Shown: positions 43,111-52,606, numbered from the stretch's first letter. The stretch: DNA of 64,000 nt from Paenibacillus sp. NFR01 (GCF_900111565.1 NZ_FOIK01000001.1:310001-374000), one strand, 5' to 3'. The notes: generated by a model not told the origin, from the sequence alone. Program-made: numbers and translations.

Positions 43111-44478
43111 TTACAGTGCTGCCTTGCCGGCCTCCCGTGTATACCGCCGCTGGACCATGACCAGCCGGCTGAGCAGCATGATGGCACCGAGCGCGAGCCC
43201 GGTGATCAGCCCGATCCAGTAGCCGTAAGCGCCCAGATCCGTATACGTCGCAAGCGCATACCCGATAGGCAGCCCGATCACCCAGTAAGCCACAAAGCAA
43301 ATGATGAACGCCGGATTCACGTCTTTATAGCCCCGAAGGACGCCTTGCGTCGGCGTAGCAATGGCATCCGAGATCTGGAAGAAGATCGCATAGATCAGAA
43401 AATGCTTGATCAGTGAGATCACCGCCGGGTCATCCGAATACAGTCCGGCGACATGTCTTCCCGCGAACAGGAGTACCAGCGCCGTAAGCAGCGAAAGGAC
43501 CGCAGCGGATCCAATGCCGATAACCCCGTATTGCCGGGCGTCACGCAGACGCGAAGCTCCGTTCTCGAAGCCGACCAGGATGGTCAGGCTCATGCAGATG
43601 CTGAGCGGGATCATATACAGCGTGGATGCGAAGTTAATGGCTGCCTGGTGGGCAGCAATGGTTACGGTGTCAAAGCGGCTCATCAGCAGGGTTACCGCCG
43701 AGAACACGGCAGTCTCGAAGAAAATCGAGAATCCGATGGGGATGCCGATCTTCAGCAGCTCCTTGAAGCTGCGCAGCGAGAATATGTAGAATTTCCGGAA
43801 CATTCGCAACCGCCGGAAAGGCTCGAACCGGTACATGAATACGAGCGATATGGCAAAAATGACCCAATATGTTATCGCGGAAGCCACGCCGGCGCCTACG
43901 CCGCCGAGCTGCGGGAATCCGAAATGACCAAAGATCAGCAGATAGTTCAGGCCGACATTGACCGGAAGAGCGATCAGCGTGATCAGCATGGAGATTCGTG
44001 TCTGGCCAAGCGCGTCGATGCAGCTGCGAATGACCGTGTACCCGAAGAGCGGAATGACGCCGAAAGCGATGGCGGTCAGGAAGCGGAAGGCGATATTGCG
44101 CACCTGCGGCTCCAGGTTCATGAAATCGAGAATCGGCGACAGGACAAGACCGCCAAGAATTAGCACGATCAGGGAGAGGAACAGCGACATCCATAAACTC
44201 TGGAACACTTTCGGCGCCACTTCACTGTCTTTTCGGCTGCCGATTAAATGGGACACCACGGGCGTAATTCCGATCAGAATGCCGCTGAGCCCGGTCTGGA
44301 TGGGAATCCAGAGGCTGGTACCGATGGCAACGCCGGCCAAGTCGTCCGTTCCGAATTTGCCGGACATGTTGGTGTCGAAGAAGGTAATCGCGGATAACGC
44401 AATTTGCGTCACCAGAATCGGGAAGAGGATGTGCAGGAACTGGCTTGCTTTTTGCCGGTATGAAAAAGTTTGTCTCAT
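43111..44478 (-). CDS. MATE-family efflux transporter
   Basis: The 455-residue protein has about 12 membrane helices in two related halves, a MATE/NorM layout. Motifs include LVTQIALSAITFFDTNMSGKFG at the start and ATPTQGVLRGYKDVNPAF in the second half. Such proteins export cationic drugs using Na+ or H+ gradients; the substrate is unknown. The ATG at 44478 has an open GAGGCCTATACA upstream. No regulator is adjacent. Confidence 0.85.
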   Translation of the reverse strand: MRQTFSYRQKASQFLHILFPILVTQIALSAITFFDTNMSGKFGTDDLAGVAIGTSLWIPIQTGLSGILIGITPVVSHLIGSRKDSEVAPKVFQSLWMSLFLSLIVLILGGLVLSPILDFMNLEPQVRNIAFRFLTAIAFGVIPLFGYTVIRSCIDALGQTRISMLITLIALPVNVGLNYLLIFGHFGFPQLGGVGAGVASAITYWVIFAISLVFMYRFEPFRRLRMFRKFYIFSLRSFKELLKIGIPIGFSIFFETAVFSAVTLLMSRFDTVTIAAHQAAINFASTLYMIPLSICMSLTILVGFENGASRLRDARQYGVIGIGSAAVLSLLTALVLLFAGRHVAGLYSDDPAVISLIKHFLIYAIFFQISDAIATPTQGVLRGYKDVNPAFIICFVAYWVIGLPIGYALATYTDLGAYGYWIGLITGLALGAIMLLSRLVMVQRRYTREAGKAAL

Positions 44479-44532
44479 TGTATAGGCCTCGTTATCAGGA
44501 TTTGTGATCGGCGGCGCAGCCGTCTGTTCAGC

Positions 44533-44556
44533 AAAAGACCCGGCAGACGCCGGGTC
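44533..44556 (-). terminator. Terminator after the DUF4015 gene
   Basis: GACCCGGC (44537-44544) pairs perfectly with GCCGGGTC (44549-44556) over AGAC; minus-strand TTTT follows. Confidence 0.8.
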
Positions 44557-44602
44557 CTGTTACTGTTTGCTATGTGAATAAAAGATAAGTGCATGAATCG
44601 GA

Positions 44603-45874
44603 TTATTTATAGGTTACGCCTGAAGTGTAACGGTTGTTCGCGTTCCATAACAGATATTCATCAATATTCTCGTCATGCAGGGCGCGGATCTGATCCTCAA
44701 CCTGCTGTTTGCCGTATTTCACGTAATGGCCGCTGCCCAGCCAGCTGGCGGTAAAGTCCTGGATCCAAGGCCGGATGACCGGTTTGTAGCTGCCCAGCGG
44801 ATCGAGCTTTTTATGCGTGTCGACCATGGAGCCTTTGATGGTGGCGTACGGATTTTTGTCCGGGTCCTTTACATCAAACCAGCCGGTCGAGTAATGGCTC
44901 GGGTAAACCATCGGGCTGATAACGTCGACGTTTTTGGAGATTTTGACGAAATCCTGTCCGATCCCTTCGGCAGCGGGTACGGAAGCGGCGTAACCGAAGA
45001 TGTCCACCGAGACCCTTACGCCCAGCGGCGTCAGCTCCGATTTGGCGTAATTGACGAAGTCGGAGACGATTTCGACGCGCGTCTTGCTGCTTTTGACATA
45101 TTTCAGCGTATCCGCCCGTTTCTCGAAACCTTCGGGGAATCTTACATAGTCGAACTGGATTTCCTTGAAGCCCAGCTTTACGGCCTCCTTGGCAATATCC
45201 ACATTGTACTTCCACACATCTTCATCATAAGGGTTAACAAAGCTGTCTCCGCCTTTTTTCTTGTTCGTCCAGACGGTCCCGTCTGGATTCACGAAAGACA
45301 TCTGCGGATTTTTCTTGGCAAGCACGGTATCCTTGAAGACGACGATACGCGCGATCGGATACACCTTATGCTCTTTGAGCCGGGTCATCAATTTCTGGAT
45401 GTCTCCGATGAACGGCTGCGGTTGTCCGAGCTTCTGAAGCTCCGGATTGTCCGTCTTGTACGTAATGTAGCCGGCATCGTCCTTGATGTCGATGACCATT
45501 GCATTCAGTTCCGTCTCGTCCAGCAGCTTCAGCAGCGTCTCCATCCGGGAACCGCCGGCGCTGTATGCCGTAACGTAAATCCCTTTAACCTTTGGAGCAT
45601 CGGGCTGCGGATCGGTGTGAACAAGCCCTGAAGTACTGTCCGGCGACGGCGATGCCGTACCGGCCGTTCCTCCAGCTGAAGGCGTTGGCGTTGTAGTTCC
45701 GCCTGAGACATTCGGTGACGGCGAGTTTGCGTCAGGACTGCTGCTGCTGTGTGGTGCGACGATGGCTGTGTCCATGGCGGTTTGTAGTGCGGCGGAGACA
45801 TCGGCTTGATGCGTATTTTGCTGTACGCCGACGCTCCCGAGTGCCATCATCAGTAGTGCCCAGGTGATATTCAT
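44603..45874 (-). CDS. DUF4015 putative glycoside hydrolase, secreted
   Basis: The 423-residue protein has a short hydrophobic N-terminus (MNITWALLMMALGSVGVQQ), a Ser/Pro/Thr/Gly-rich linker (about 45-95) and a TIM-barrel DUF4015 domain (about 100-420). Motifs are KGIYVTAYSAGG, MVIDIKDDAGYITY, FKEIQFDYVRFPEG and VDVISPMVYPSHYS, with Asp/Glu in the usual glycosidase places. The substrate is unknown; cell-wall or exopolysaccharide is likely. The ATG at 45874 follows AAGGGAGAG. Confidence 0.8.
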   Translation of the reverse strand: MNITWALLMMALGSVGVQQNTHQADVSAALQTAMDTAIVAPHSSSSPDANSPSPNVSGGTTTPTPSAGGTAGTASPSPDSTSGLVHTDPQPDAPKVKGIYVTAYSAGGSRMETLLKLLDETELNAMVIDIKDDAGYITYKTDNPELQKLGQPQPFIGDIQKLMTRLKEHKVYPIARIVVFKDTVLAKKNPQMSFVNPDGTVWTNKKKGGDSFVNPYDEDVWKYNVDIAKEAVKLGFKEIQFDYVRFPEGFEKRADTLKYVKSSKTRVEIVSDFVNYAKSELTPLGVRVSVDIFGYAASVPAAEGIGQDFVKISKNVDVISPMVYPSHYSTGWFDVKDPDKNPYATIKGSMVDTHKKLDPLGSYKPVIRPWIQDFTASWLGSGHYVKYGKQQVEDQIRALHDENIDEYLLWNANNRYTSGVTYK

Positions 45875-46114
45875 GCGTTTCTCTCCCTTAATGTACATTC
45901 CCTTAAAGTATAAAGGAACGGCACCCGGTAAAAAGAACAGTCTTGTAACAATCCCTGATTTTTTCCAAGGTGCTGTCGCTTCTTGTTGTTTTTAAACGGG
46001 ATGTACAAATTTTAAACGGCAAAATAAATGCCGCCTACGGAAGGCATCGGCGCGTGCCAAAACCTGCATGGGCGGCATCTAAAAACCAGCTTGCTTAAAG
46101 TGCCAAAAAGGAAA

Positions 46115-46309
46115 TCATTGAAGATACGCAGAATTCTGATGCTCGTAGATGCTGTAGTGGATGATATCCATGGCATCTGCCGCCTCCAGAATGCTCAGCC
46201 CGTCGCGCAAGACAATTATGGAGTTGAGTTCATCCTGTTTCAGGAACGGCATCATATCCGGATACCACCTCATGACGATTGCAGACAGTTTCACCGTTTC
46301 CATTTCCAT
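46115..46309 (-). CDS. Small hypothetical protein, 64 residues
   Basis: The protein reads MEMETVKLSAIVMRWYPDMM... and ends YEHQNSAYLQ; it is soluble and mixed alpha/beta with a Met-rich first half. No family was recognised. ATG 46309 follows AAAGGGTGACTTTT. The frame extends to 46399 without a binding site. The plus-strand gap before it (45900-46114) contains a long inverted repeat ATGCCGCC...GGGCGGCAT (46028-46079), which may end this transcript. Confidence 0.5.
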   Translation of the reverse strand: MEMETVKLSAIVMRWYPDMMPFLKQDELNSIIVLRDGLSILEAADAMDIIHYSIYEHQNSAYLQ

Positions 46310-46473
46310 AAAAGTCACCCTTTCCTTTTTCGAATAGTGCTGAATGAAATTCAGGTTCATCGGAAAACGAAGTGCTTTTGAAAAAGGGATAACGCACAAT
46401 CTTCATGATTTAGTTATGGGTTCTGCGTAAGACTAATATATCACAATTTTAAATTATGCGCATTTCTTAAAAT

Positions 46474-47301
46474 TTATCGCTTGCGGAAAGAACCCATAAC
46501 CCCGACGGTTTCCACGATATTGACAAATGCCTGGGGATCGCTGTTTCGGATAATCCGCTTCAACTCGGCAAGCTCGTACCGGGTGGTTACTGTCATTAGC
46601 ATGTCCCTTTCGACATGAGAATAAGCGCCTTCGGTTTTAATTTTGGTGACACCGCGTTGAAGTCCAAGCAATTGCTGCAGAAGCTCGTCGGTTCGTGTGG
46701 TTACAATATATACTGTTACCTTCAAATGGCTGACATGAATCAGATCAACCACTTTCCCGCTTACGTAAATGGATACCATGGAAGCCAGCGCCAGGTTCCA
46801 GTTGTTGTCAAAATAAGCCGCGGCTAAAATCACCAGACCGTTAAGACCCACCAGCACGTTACCTACCGGAAAGTCGCGGTATTTGGTAATAATGGAGCCC
46901 AGAATGTCAAAGCCGCCGGAGGAACCTCCTACCCGGAAGGAGATGCCGGCGCCCGCGCCGACCAGCACGCCCCCAAAAACGGAAGCAAGAAGCATGTCCG
47001 ATGCTACCTGCCGCTCCGGAAGCAGAGCCATCAGCCAGGTAGTTGCGACAACCGAAACAATGCTGAGGACGATGAAGCGTCTGCCGAGCTGGAACCAGCC
47101 GGCAATCAGCAAAGGCAGGTTAAAGACCAGATACATAAGGCTGATGTTGAACGGCGTAAAATAGCCGACCAGCATCGCCAAGCCCGAGACGCCGCCGCTG
47201 AGCAGGCGATGCGGGATCAGAAACAGATTAAAACCGCTTGCGATAAGGGCGGACCCGAATATTACCGTGAGATAGCTACCGATTAGTTTTGCTTTTTGCA
47301 A
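46474..47301 (-). CDS. YitT family membrane protein (DUF161/DUF2179)
   Basis: The 275-residue protein has five to six membrane helices (DUF161-type; SGGVSGLAMLVGYFTP, FRVGGSSGGFDILGSII) and a C-terminal soluble DUF2179 domain (about 195-275, KTEGAYSHVERDMLMTVTTRYELAELKRII). The family is abundant in Bacilli and uncharacterised. Start is TTG 47301 after GGGGTGAAAGTGC. It is transcribed divergently from cshA. Confidence 0.8.
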   Translation of the reverse strand: MQKAKLIGSYLTVIFGSALIASGFNLFLIPHRLLSGGVSGLAMLVGYFTPFNISLMYLVFNLPLLIAGWFQLGRRFIVLSIVSVVATTWLMALLPERQVASDMLLASVFGGVLVGAGAGISFRVGGSSGGFDILGSIITKYRDFPVGNVLVGLNGLVILAAAYFDNNWNLALASMVSIYVSGKVVDLIHVSHLKVTVYIVTTRTDELLQQLLGLQRGVTKIKTEGAYSHVERDMLMTVTTRYELAELKRIIRNSDPQAFVNIVETVGVMGSFRKR

Positions 47302-47372
47302 GCACTTTCACCCCTGCCTTGAAATGTAAATAATGAAAGAAAGGAATACACTGGTATTCCCGATGGGTTATG

Positions 47373-47381
47373 TGATATAAT
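47373..47381 (+). promoter_or_regulatory. Extended -10 promoter of cshA
   Basis: TGATATAAT is an extended -10 element. It lies 180 bp upstream of the start codon, which would leave a long 5' leader of the kind seen on cold-induced RNA helicase genes. Confidence 0.5.
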
Positions 47382-47561
47382 GTATAGGATATTCTTGAGT
47401 AGAACGTTAAAATGATACTTTTTGCATTTACTTCGGGAGTGAACTGCAGTAGCCGTGCAGAGAAACAGGCTATTCTGGACAGCCTATATTTGTGTTTACC
47501 GCTACTTAAGAATACAGACAAGCATGTGGAATGTCCACTGTATAGAAGGAGCATGAATAAT

Positions 47562-49205
47562 TTGAAAACATTCGCAGAATTCGGCCTGGAGCCCAAAGTG
47601 CTTCAGGCAATCACTGAACTAGGATTTGAGGAAGCGACACCGATTCAGGAGCAGGCGATTCCAATCGCGCTGACCGGATCGGACATGATCGGTCAAGCAC
47701 AGACCGGTACGGGCAAGACCGCCGCTTTCGGTATCCCGCTGATCTCCAAGATCACCCGTGAAGACGAGAAAATCCTGGCGCTCATTATGACGCCGACCCG
47801 TGAGCTGGCCATTCAGGTTGCCGAAGAAATCGGTAAATTGAGCCGCTTCAAGGGCCTTCGTTCGCTGGCCATCTACGGCGGGCAAGACATCGGCCGCCAA
47901 ATCCGCGGTCTGAAGAAGAAACCGCAATTGATTATCGGTACTCCGGGACGTCTCCTGGACCACATCAACCGTAAAACGATCCGCTTGGACGACGTGCAAA
48001 CCGTCGTTCTGGATGAAGCGGACGAAATGCTGGACATGGGCTTTATGGAAGATATTCAAACGATCCTGAAGCTGGTGCCGGAAGAACGCCAAACAATGTT
48101 ATTCTCGGCAACGATGCCTCCTAACATTCAGCGTCTTGCCCAACAGTTCCTGAAGAACCCGCAGCATGTATCGGTCATTCCGAAGCAAATCAGCGCACCG
48201 CTGATCGACCAGGCGTACATCGAAGTGCCTGAACGCCAAAAGTTCGAAGCGCTTAGCCGCCTGATCGACATGGAATCGCCTGAACTCGCGATCGTCTTCG
48301 GCCGTACAAAACGCCGGGTTGACGAATTGTCCGAAGGTCTGCAGAAGCGCGGTTATTCCGCGGACGGTCTGCATGGCGACTTGTCGCAGAACCAACGCGA
48401 CGCCGTTATGCGCAAATTCCGCGACGGCAGCATCGACGTACTGGTAGCCACCGACGTGGCTGCGCGCGGTCTCGACGTTTCCGGTGTTACGCATGTCATT
48501 AACTTTGACCTGCCGCAAGATCCGGAAAGTTATGTACACCGTATCGGCCGTACCGGCCGTGCAGGCAAAGAAGGTACTGCATGGTCCTTCGTTACGCCGC
48601 GTGAAATGGACCACCTGCACCTGATCGAACGCGTAACCCGTCACCGGATTACCCGCAAACCGCTGCCTACGATGGCAGAGGCGATTGAGGGCAAACAACG
48701 CATCACCGCTGAACGCCTGCTGGCAACCGTTGAAGGCGGCGAGCTGAACGAATACAAAGGCATTGCCATTCAGCTTCTGGAGCAATACGACTCTGTACAA
48801 CTGCTCTCGGCAGCGTTGAAATTGCTGACCGGCGAGTCGAAGGATGCCCAAGTCGAATTGACGCCGGAAGATCCGATCCGCGTGAAACGCAGAGGCGGCA
48901 AATTCGATCTACGCAGCGGCCGTAAGCCTAACAGCGGCTACGGCGGCAACCGTAACGGGTCGGGATCCGGTTCGGGTTCGGGCGGCGGCGGATACCGCGG
49001 CAACCGCGACAACGCGGGCGGCGGATACAAAGGCAACCGTGATCGTGAAGGTGGCGGCAACAGCGGCCGCGGCGGTTACAGCAGCGGCTACGGCGGCACA
49101 TACGGCGGCGGATACAAAGGCAACCGCGACGGCGGAAGCGACCGCAAGCCGTCCAGCCGTCCATCCAGCTCCCGTCCGGCCAACCGCGACGACTTTAACG
49201 AATAA
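47562..49205 (+). CDS. cshA: DEAD-box RNA helicase with RGG-like tail
   Basis: The 547-residue helicase has Q motif ([14 protein letters not shown]...TPIQEQAIP), Walker [19 protein letters not shown] box [17 protein letters not shown], and [10 protein letters not shown]. The C-terminal 90 residues are Gly/Arg/Asn/Ser repeats (YRGNRDN, YKGNRD) that bind RNA. CshA works in ribosome assembly and the RNA degradosome. AAGGAGC supports TTG 47562 (spacing 10); ATG 47553 lies only one base from it. A 5' leader of about 180 bases is predicted. Confidence 0.88.
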   Translation: MKTFAEFGLEPKVLQAITELGFEEATPIQEQAIPIALTGSDMIGQAQTGTGKTAAFGIPLISKITREDEKILALIMTPTRELAIQVAEEIGKLSRFKGLRSLAIYGGQDIGRQIRGLKKKPQLIIGTPGRLLDHINRKTIRLDDVQTVVLDEADEMLDMGFMEDIQTILKLVPEERQTMLFSATMPPNIQRLAQQFLKNPQHVSVIPKQISAPLIDQAYIEVPERQKFEALSRLIDMESPELAIVFGRTKRRVDELSEGLQKRGYSADGLHGDLSQNQRDAVMRKFRDGSIDVLVATDVAARGLDVSGVTHVINFDLPQDPESYVHRIGRTGRAGKEGTAWSFVTPREMDHLHLIERVTRHRITRKPLPTMAEAIEGKQRITAERLLATVEGGELNEYKGIAIQLLEQYDSVQLLSAALKLLTGESKDAQVELTPEDPIRVKRRGGKFDLRSGRKPNSGYGGNRNGSGSGSGSGGGGYRGNRDNAGGGYKGNRDREGGGNSGRGGYSSGYGGTYGGGYKGNRDGGSDRKPSSRPSSSRPANRDDFNE

Positions 49206-49226
49206 TCGCCCGCATTAGAAGGCGCC

Positions 49227-49268
49227 AAGAAGACGAGATCCGCCCGGCGGAATCTCGTCTTCTTTTAT
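49227..49268. terminator. Terminator between cshA and the yjcZ-like gene
   Basis: AAGAAGACGAGAT (49227-49239) pairs with ATCTCGTCTTCTT (49252-49264), followed by TTATT. It can serve both convergent transcripts. Confidence 0.85.
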
Positions 49269-49300
49269 TATGCTATGGAGTGATGCGGCGAATAACCCAC

Positions 49301-49393
49301 TTAGATGAAAGTACGAGTGATGATGACGAGCAGGATAAACAATACAAGGATCGTGCCGGTGGAAGTCCAAGGATAGCAGCCAGGTGCGGACAT
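49301..49393 (-). CDS. YjcZ-like 30-residue membrane peptide
   Basis: The ORF encodes MSAPGCYPWTST then a membrane helix TILVLFILLVIIT and a short end RTFI. The helix segment matches the YjcZ/SscA family of very small sporulation and spore-coat peptides. It has a near-perfect site AAAGGAGGTAA 6 bases before the ATG. No SigK/SigG promoter was confirmed. The N-terminus is Pro/Cys-rich rather than Gly-rich, so the family call is tentative. Confidence 0.65.
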   Translation of the reverse strand: MSAPGCYPWTSTGTILVLFILLVIITRTFI

Positions 49394-49570
49394 GAGCGTT
49401 ACCTCCTTTAAGTGGTTGTTGTCGTTGTTACGTTGTCAATATATGGACTTATCGACCCGATTGCATAGACGCTTACCCAGTGTTCACAAGATTGGGCGCT
49501 GGAAATGTCCATATCAAATAGGGTATAGTTAAGGTACGCAGTATGCGCGAGACAGACAGGAGGAAGGGAA

Positions 49571-50422
49571 TTGGAGTTTAAAGGAGCAATGGGCGGTTTA
49601 TACCGCGTGACGGAATGGATATCACGTATTGCCTTCAGTAATATCTTATGGGCAATCTGTTCGATTCCGTTTCTTTTTGTGTTGTTGACCAAGTTTATGT
49701 TGACCGGTGCGGATGCAGGTGGAGCCAATGAGCAAATCACGCTCAACTGGGTACTGGGGGTTGTAACCCCGTTCACTGTATTCCCAGCCACATCGGCGCT
49801 GTTTACCGTTGTACGCAAGTGGGTTATGGGTAACACCGACGTAGGAACGTTCAAGACTTTTTTTCAAGGCTATAAAGAGAACTATAAGAAAAGCATGCTG
49901 GGGGGGATCATTTACACCATCCTGTTTGCCGTGATGTACGTGGATGTTACCGTATACATGACGCAGATGGCCAACTTCCGGTTGGTCGGCATCCTGATGC
50001 TGGTACTGATGATTATCGTTTTTGTCTCCTTGTTCAATTTCTTCTCGATCGTGGTTCACTATCAAATGACCTTCAAAGAAGTAATGACGAACTCCATCCT
50101 GCTGACCATCGCCCGGCCGTTCCGCGTATTCTCTACGCTGATTGGCGCAGGCGTAATCCTTTATATAGGTCTTCGGTATCCCGTGCTTTACGTGCTTTGT
50201 GTACCTACGCTCATTTCGATGCTGGCCTTCTTTAATTTCTACGCGACATACAACAAGCTCCAGCTTCAGGTAGAGAAGAAAAAGCAAGAAGAACTGGCAG
50301 CGCAGGAAGCCGCGGAAGAAGAGGCACGCAGACAGGCGGAAGCCGATGACGACGATGATGACGATGACGACGACGATTATGAAACAAAAGAATGGAACGA
50401 ACAAACCAAAAAGAGCGAATAA
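49571..50422 (+). CDS. YesL family membrane protein (DUF624) with acidic tail
   Basis: The 283-residue protein has about five membrane helices and DUF624 features (YRVTEWISRIAFSNILWAI, FKTFFQGYKENYKKSM). The C-terminal 50 residues are a charged coiled coil (EKKKQEELAAQEAAEEEARRQ) ended by eleven consecutive Asp. YesL proteins often sit by carbohydrate ABC transporters, absent here. Start is TTG 49571 after AGGAGGAAGGGAA. Confidence 0.8.
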   Translation: MEFKGAMGGLYRVTEWISRIAFSNILWAICSIPFLFVLLTKFMLTGADAGGANEQITLNWVLGVVTPFTVFPATSALFTVVRKWVMGNTDVGTFKTFFQGYKENYKKSMLGGIIYTILFAVMYVDVTVYMTQMANFRLVGILMLVLMIIVFVSLFNFFSIVVHYQMTFKEVMTNSILLTIARPFRVFSTLIGAGVILYIGLRYPVLYVLCVPTLISMLAFFNFYATYNKLQLQVEKKKQEELAAQEAAEEEARRQAEADDDDDDDDDDDYETKEWNEQTKKSE

Positions 50423-50478
50423 AGGGCTCCGCGGAACGGCGAGAAAATAATACCATCGTAATCTAAAGCGCATACAGG

Positions 50479-50507
50479 TTTACATTTTCGTCATAACGCA
50501 ATATAAT
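50479..50507 (+). promoter_or_regulatory. Sigma-A promoter of the 6S RNA
   Basis: TTTACA (50479-50484) and TATAAT (50502-50507) are separated by 17 bp. Transcription would start at about 50513, a few bases before the closing stem of the RNA. Confidence 0.85.
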
Positions 50508-50512
50508 GATTG

Positions 50513-50702
50513 TAAATCCTGCGATGTACGTTAACGGTTGCTCGTTGTTTTGAACCAATGACAATGTCTCGGGAGATCTACACGAAGCGCGGCTGAAAGG
50601 CCCTGTCTATACGACTTGGGGAATTCAAAAACGACTTCTGCGGTCACCCACCTGTGAAAGCAGGTTCAGAAGACACTGCAGCCGGACGGCATAGGCGGGT
50701 TT
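50513..50702 (+). ncRNA. ssrS: 6S RNA
   Basis: About 185 bases between a strong promoter and a terminator carry no ORF. The ends can pair: CCTGC (50518-50522) with GCGGG (50695-50699), and ATGT (50524-50527) with GCAT (50689-50692), as in the closing stem of 6S RNA. Inside, CTTCTG...ACCTG pairs with CAGGT..CAGAAG (50635-50671). Length and long interrupted hairpin match Firmicutes 6S RNA, which binds the housekeeping RNA polymerase. Recognition is by structure and recall; a covariance-model search was not run. Confidence 0.75.
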
Positions 50703-50718
50703 TCCGCTTTTAGACCCA

Positions 50719-50764
50719 AGGTGCCCTGTTTCCCGCTTAATTGCGGATCAGGGTGCCTTTTTTG
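50719..50764 (+). terminator. Terminator after the 6S RNA
   Basis: AGGTGCCCTG (50719-50728) pairs with CAGGGTGCCT (50749-50758) including two G-T pairs, with an inner CCGC/GCGG hairpin, then TTTTTT. Confidence 0.85.
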
Positions 50765-50867
50765 TTTGCGTTCGATCACAGGAAAGTAAGGGGCTGCCCT
50801 TTTGTTCCTGGGTCAACAATGTTACACTTAGAATAATGATCTTGAGATTTGAAGAGGGGGAAAAATT

Positions 50868-51257
50868 TTGTCGCTCAAGAGAACCTTGGTCGGCCTTTTC
50901 CGCAGTTTTGACGGAACAAGCGACCGCGCGAAAGATCCGGCATTGAAGACGCGTTATTACAATCTTTCGAAAGACAAAGCATGGGACGAGGTATCCTCGA
51001 CACTTAAAAAGATTCCCGGTTACAGAGTACTGCATGAGGTGCAGTCGGTCGGTGAAATTATCCTGGAGAAAAAGACGGGATTCGGCCGCACGCTTGATAT
51101 CACCGTATCGGTGCTGAACACTACGCCAGTGCGCTGTGCCATCGACATCTATTCCGCTTCCAGAGGATCGCTCGGCGATCTGGGCGCCAACTACCGCGTT
51201 ATCCAGCGGCTGTACCAGTCGCTTGACAAGAAGCTCGGCAAATTCAAAGTGGATTGA
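50868..51257 (+). CDS. DUF1499 family protein
   Basis: The 129-residue cytosolic protein has the DUF1499 core (KAWDEVSSTLKKIPGYRVLHEV...GEIILEKKTGFGRTLDITVSV...GSLGDLGANYRVIQRLYQSLD). The function is unknown. Start is TTG 50868 after GAGGGGG. It lies downstream of the 6S RNA terminator and is transcribed separately. Confidence 0.7.
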   Translation: MSLKRTLVGLFRSFDGTSDRAKDPALKTRYYNLSKDKAWDEVSSTLKKIPGYRVLHEVQSVGEIILEKKTGFGRTLDITVSVLNTTPVRCAIDIYSASRGSLGDLGANYRVIQRLYQSLDKKLGKFKVD

Positions 51258-51271
51258 ATCTCTATACATGT

Positions 51272-51311
51272 AAAAAAAGCGGAGAAGGGAAGACCTTCTG
51301 CCGCTTTTTTA
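51272..51311. terminator. Bidirectional terminator between DUF1499 gene and tpx
   Basis: AAAAAAAGCGG (51272-51282) and CCGCTTTTTT (51301-51310) form an A/T-flanked stem with inner AGAAGG/CCTTCT. Confidence 0.9.
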
Positions 51312-51336
51312 AAATCAGCGTTAAACGAAACGGGAA

Positions 51337-51855
51337 CTACATCAGCGCTTTGACGGCGGCGATGGCGGCATCGTAATCCGGATGCTCGGACATTTCCGCG
51401 AGGTATTCCACATAAGTCAGCTTGTCGTTCTTGTCGATAACGAAGATGGAACGCATATCGAGGCGGAACTCCTTGATCAGAACGCCGTAGGCTTGTCCGA
51501 AGGAAGCGTCCTTGTGGTCGGATAACGTGACGACGCGGTCAATTCCGGCGGCACCGCACCAGCGGGCTTGGGCGAACGGCAGATCCATGCTGATGGTCAG
51601 GATGACGACATCGTCGCCAAGCTCTGCGGCTTCGCTGTTGAATCGGCGGGTCTGCGCGTCGCATACGCCGGTATCTAGGGAAGGGACCACGCTGATCAGC
51701 TTGATTTTGCCTGCATAATCGCTGAGCTGCGCGGTTTCAAGCAAGTTTTTACTTACTGTAAAATTCGGAGCGGTGTCCCCGGCTTTAAGCTCCGGTCCAA
51801 TCAGGGTGATCGGATTTCCTTTAAAAGCGGCTACGCCTGTTCTTTCTTGCGCCAT
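51337..51855 (-). CDS. tpx: Thiol peroxidase (atypical 2-Cys peroxiredoxin)
   Basis: The 172-residue enzyme reduces peroxides with thioredoxin. The peroxidatic Cys65 lies in PSLDTGVCDAQTRRF and the resolving Cys100 in FAQARWCGA. The N-terminal AFKGNPITLIG is the usual Tpx start. The ATG at 51855 follows AAGGAGGAACCAAAGAC. It is monocistronic and convergent with the DUF1499 gene. Confidence 0.92.
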   Translation of the reverse strand: MAQERTGVAAFKGNPITLIGPELKAGDTAPNFTVSKNLLETAQLSDYAGKIKLISVVPSLDTGVCDAQTRRFNSEAAELGDDVVILTISMDLPFAQARWCGAAGIDRVVTLSDHKDASFGQAYGVLIKEFRLDMRSIFVIDKNDKLTYVEYLAEMSEHPDYDAAIAAVKALM

Positions 51856-51964
51856 GTCTTTGGTTCCTCCTTGAACGCGAAATTGGATTGTTACTGCCAG
51901 AATAAATTATAATCGTTTCGGAAGCCTCAGTCCAACCGGACAACTTACATAAAGGATGGGTGCC

Positions 51965-52603
51965 ATGATATTCATACGGTATGAGAATTGGCGGAGTTAT
52001 CTCCGGTATTATCCGGTTACCAGCGTTTTGCTAGCAGCGAATGTGCTGATGTTTATCGTACTCACGCTGGACGGCGGTTCAACGAATCTGAATACGCTGG
52101 TCCATTATGGAGCCACGGTCAACGCCGGTCCCGAGAAAAGCGAACTGTGGCGTTATGTCGCCGCGATATTTCTGCATAACGGCTTTGCCCACCTGTTTTT
52201 CAACTGCTTTGCATTGCTGGTCTTCGCGCCGCCGCTGGAACGGGTGATGGGCTGGTGGAGATATGCGCTGCTCTATGTGGCCGGCGGCATCATCGCAAAT
52301 ATTCTGTCCGTGGCTGTCAGCAGCCGCGATGTGGTCGATGTCGCCACGGTGTCGGTGGGTGCCTCAGGAGCAATCTATGCCGTGTACGGCGGCTTTTTGT
52401 ACATCGCCCTGATGCAGCGCAACATGATGGACCCGCAATCCCGCAAAACGCTGTACAGCCTGCTGGTAATGGGGATTATTATGTCCTTCGCATCGCCTAG
52501 CGTCGATTATATGGCCCACCTTGGCGGATTGATTGCCGGATTCTTCCTGTACGGGCTGATACTTCGTCTTTTTCAATTCAGACGACGGCAAGGGCGGGTG
52601 TAA
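51965..52603 (+). CDS. Rhomboid intramembrane serine protease
   Basis: The 212-residue protein has six membrane helices. The catalytic Ser134 is in GASGAIYA and His185 in AHLGGLIAGF; the HNGFAHLFFNC motif in helix 2 is the rhomboid signature. It cleaves membrane proteins within the bilayer; substrates are unknown. AAAGGA supports ATG 51965 over 51956, which overlaps it. The next gene (LysR) starts 3 bases after its stop, so they are co-transcribed. Confidence 0.85.
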   Translation: MIFIRYENWRSYLRYYPVTSVLLAANVLMFIVLTLDGGSTNLNTLVHYGATVNAGPEKSELWRYVAAIFLHNGFAHLFFNCFALLVFAPPLERVMGWWRYALLYVAGGIIANILSVAVSSRDVVDVATVSVGASGAIYAVYGGFLYIALMQRNMMDPQSRKTLYSLLVMGIIMSFASPSVDYMAHLGGLIAGFFLYGLILRLFQFRRRQGRV

Positions 52604-52606
52604 GGC

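Noticed and set aside
47412..47552. Upstream extension of the helicase ORF
   Set aside because: The added residues are not helicase-like and have no ribosome binding site; this is the mRNA leader.
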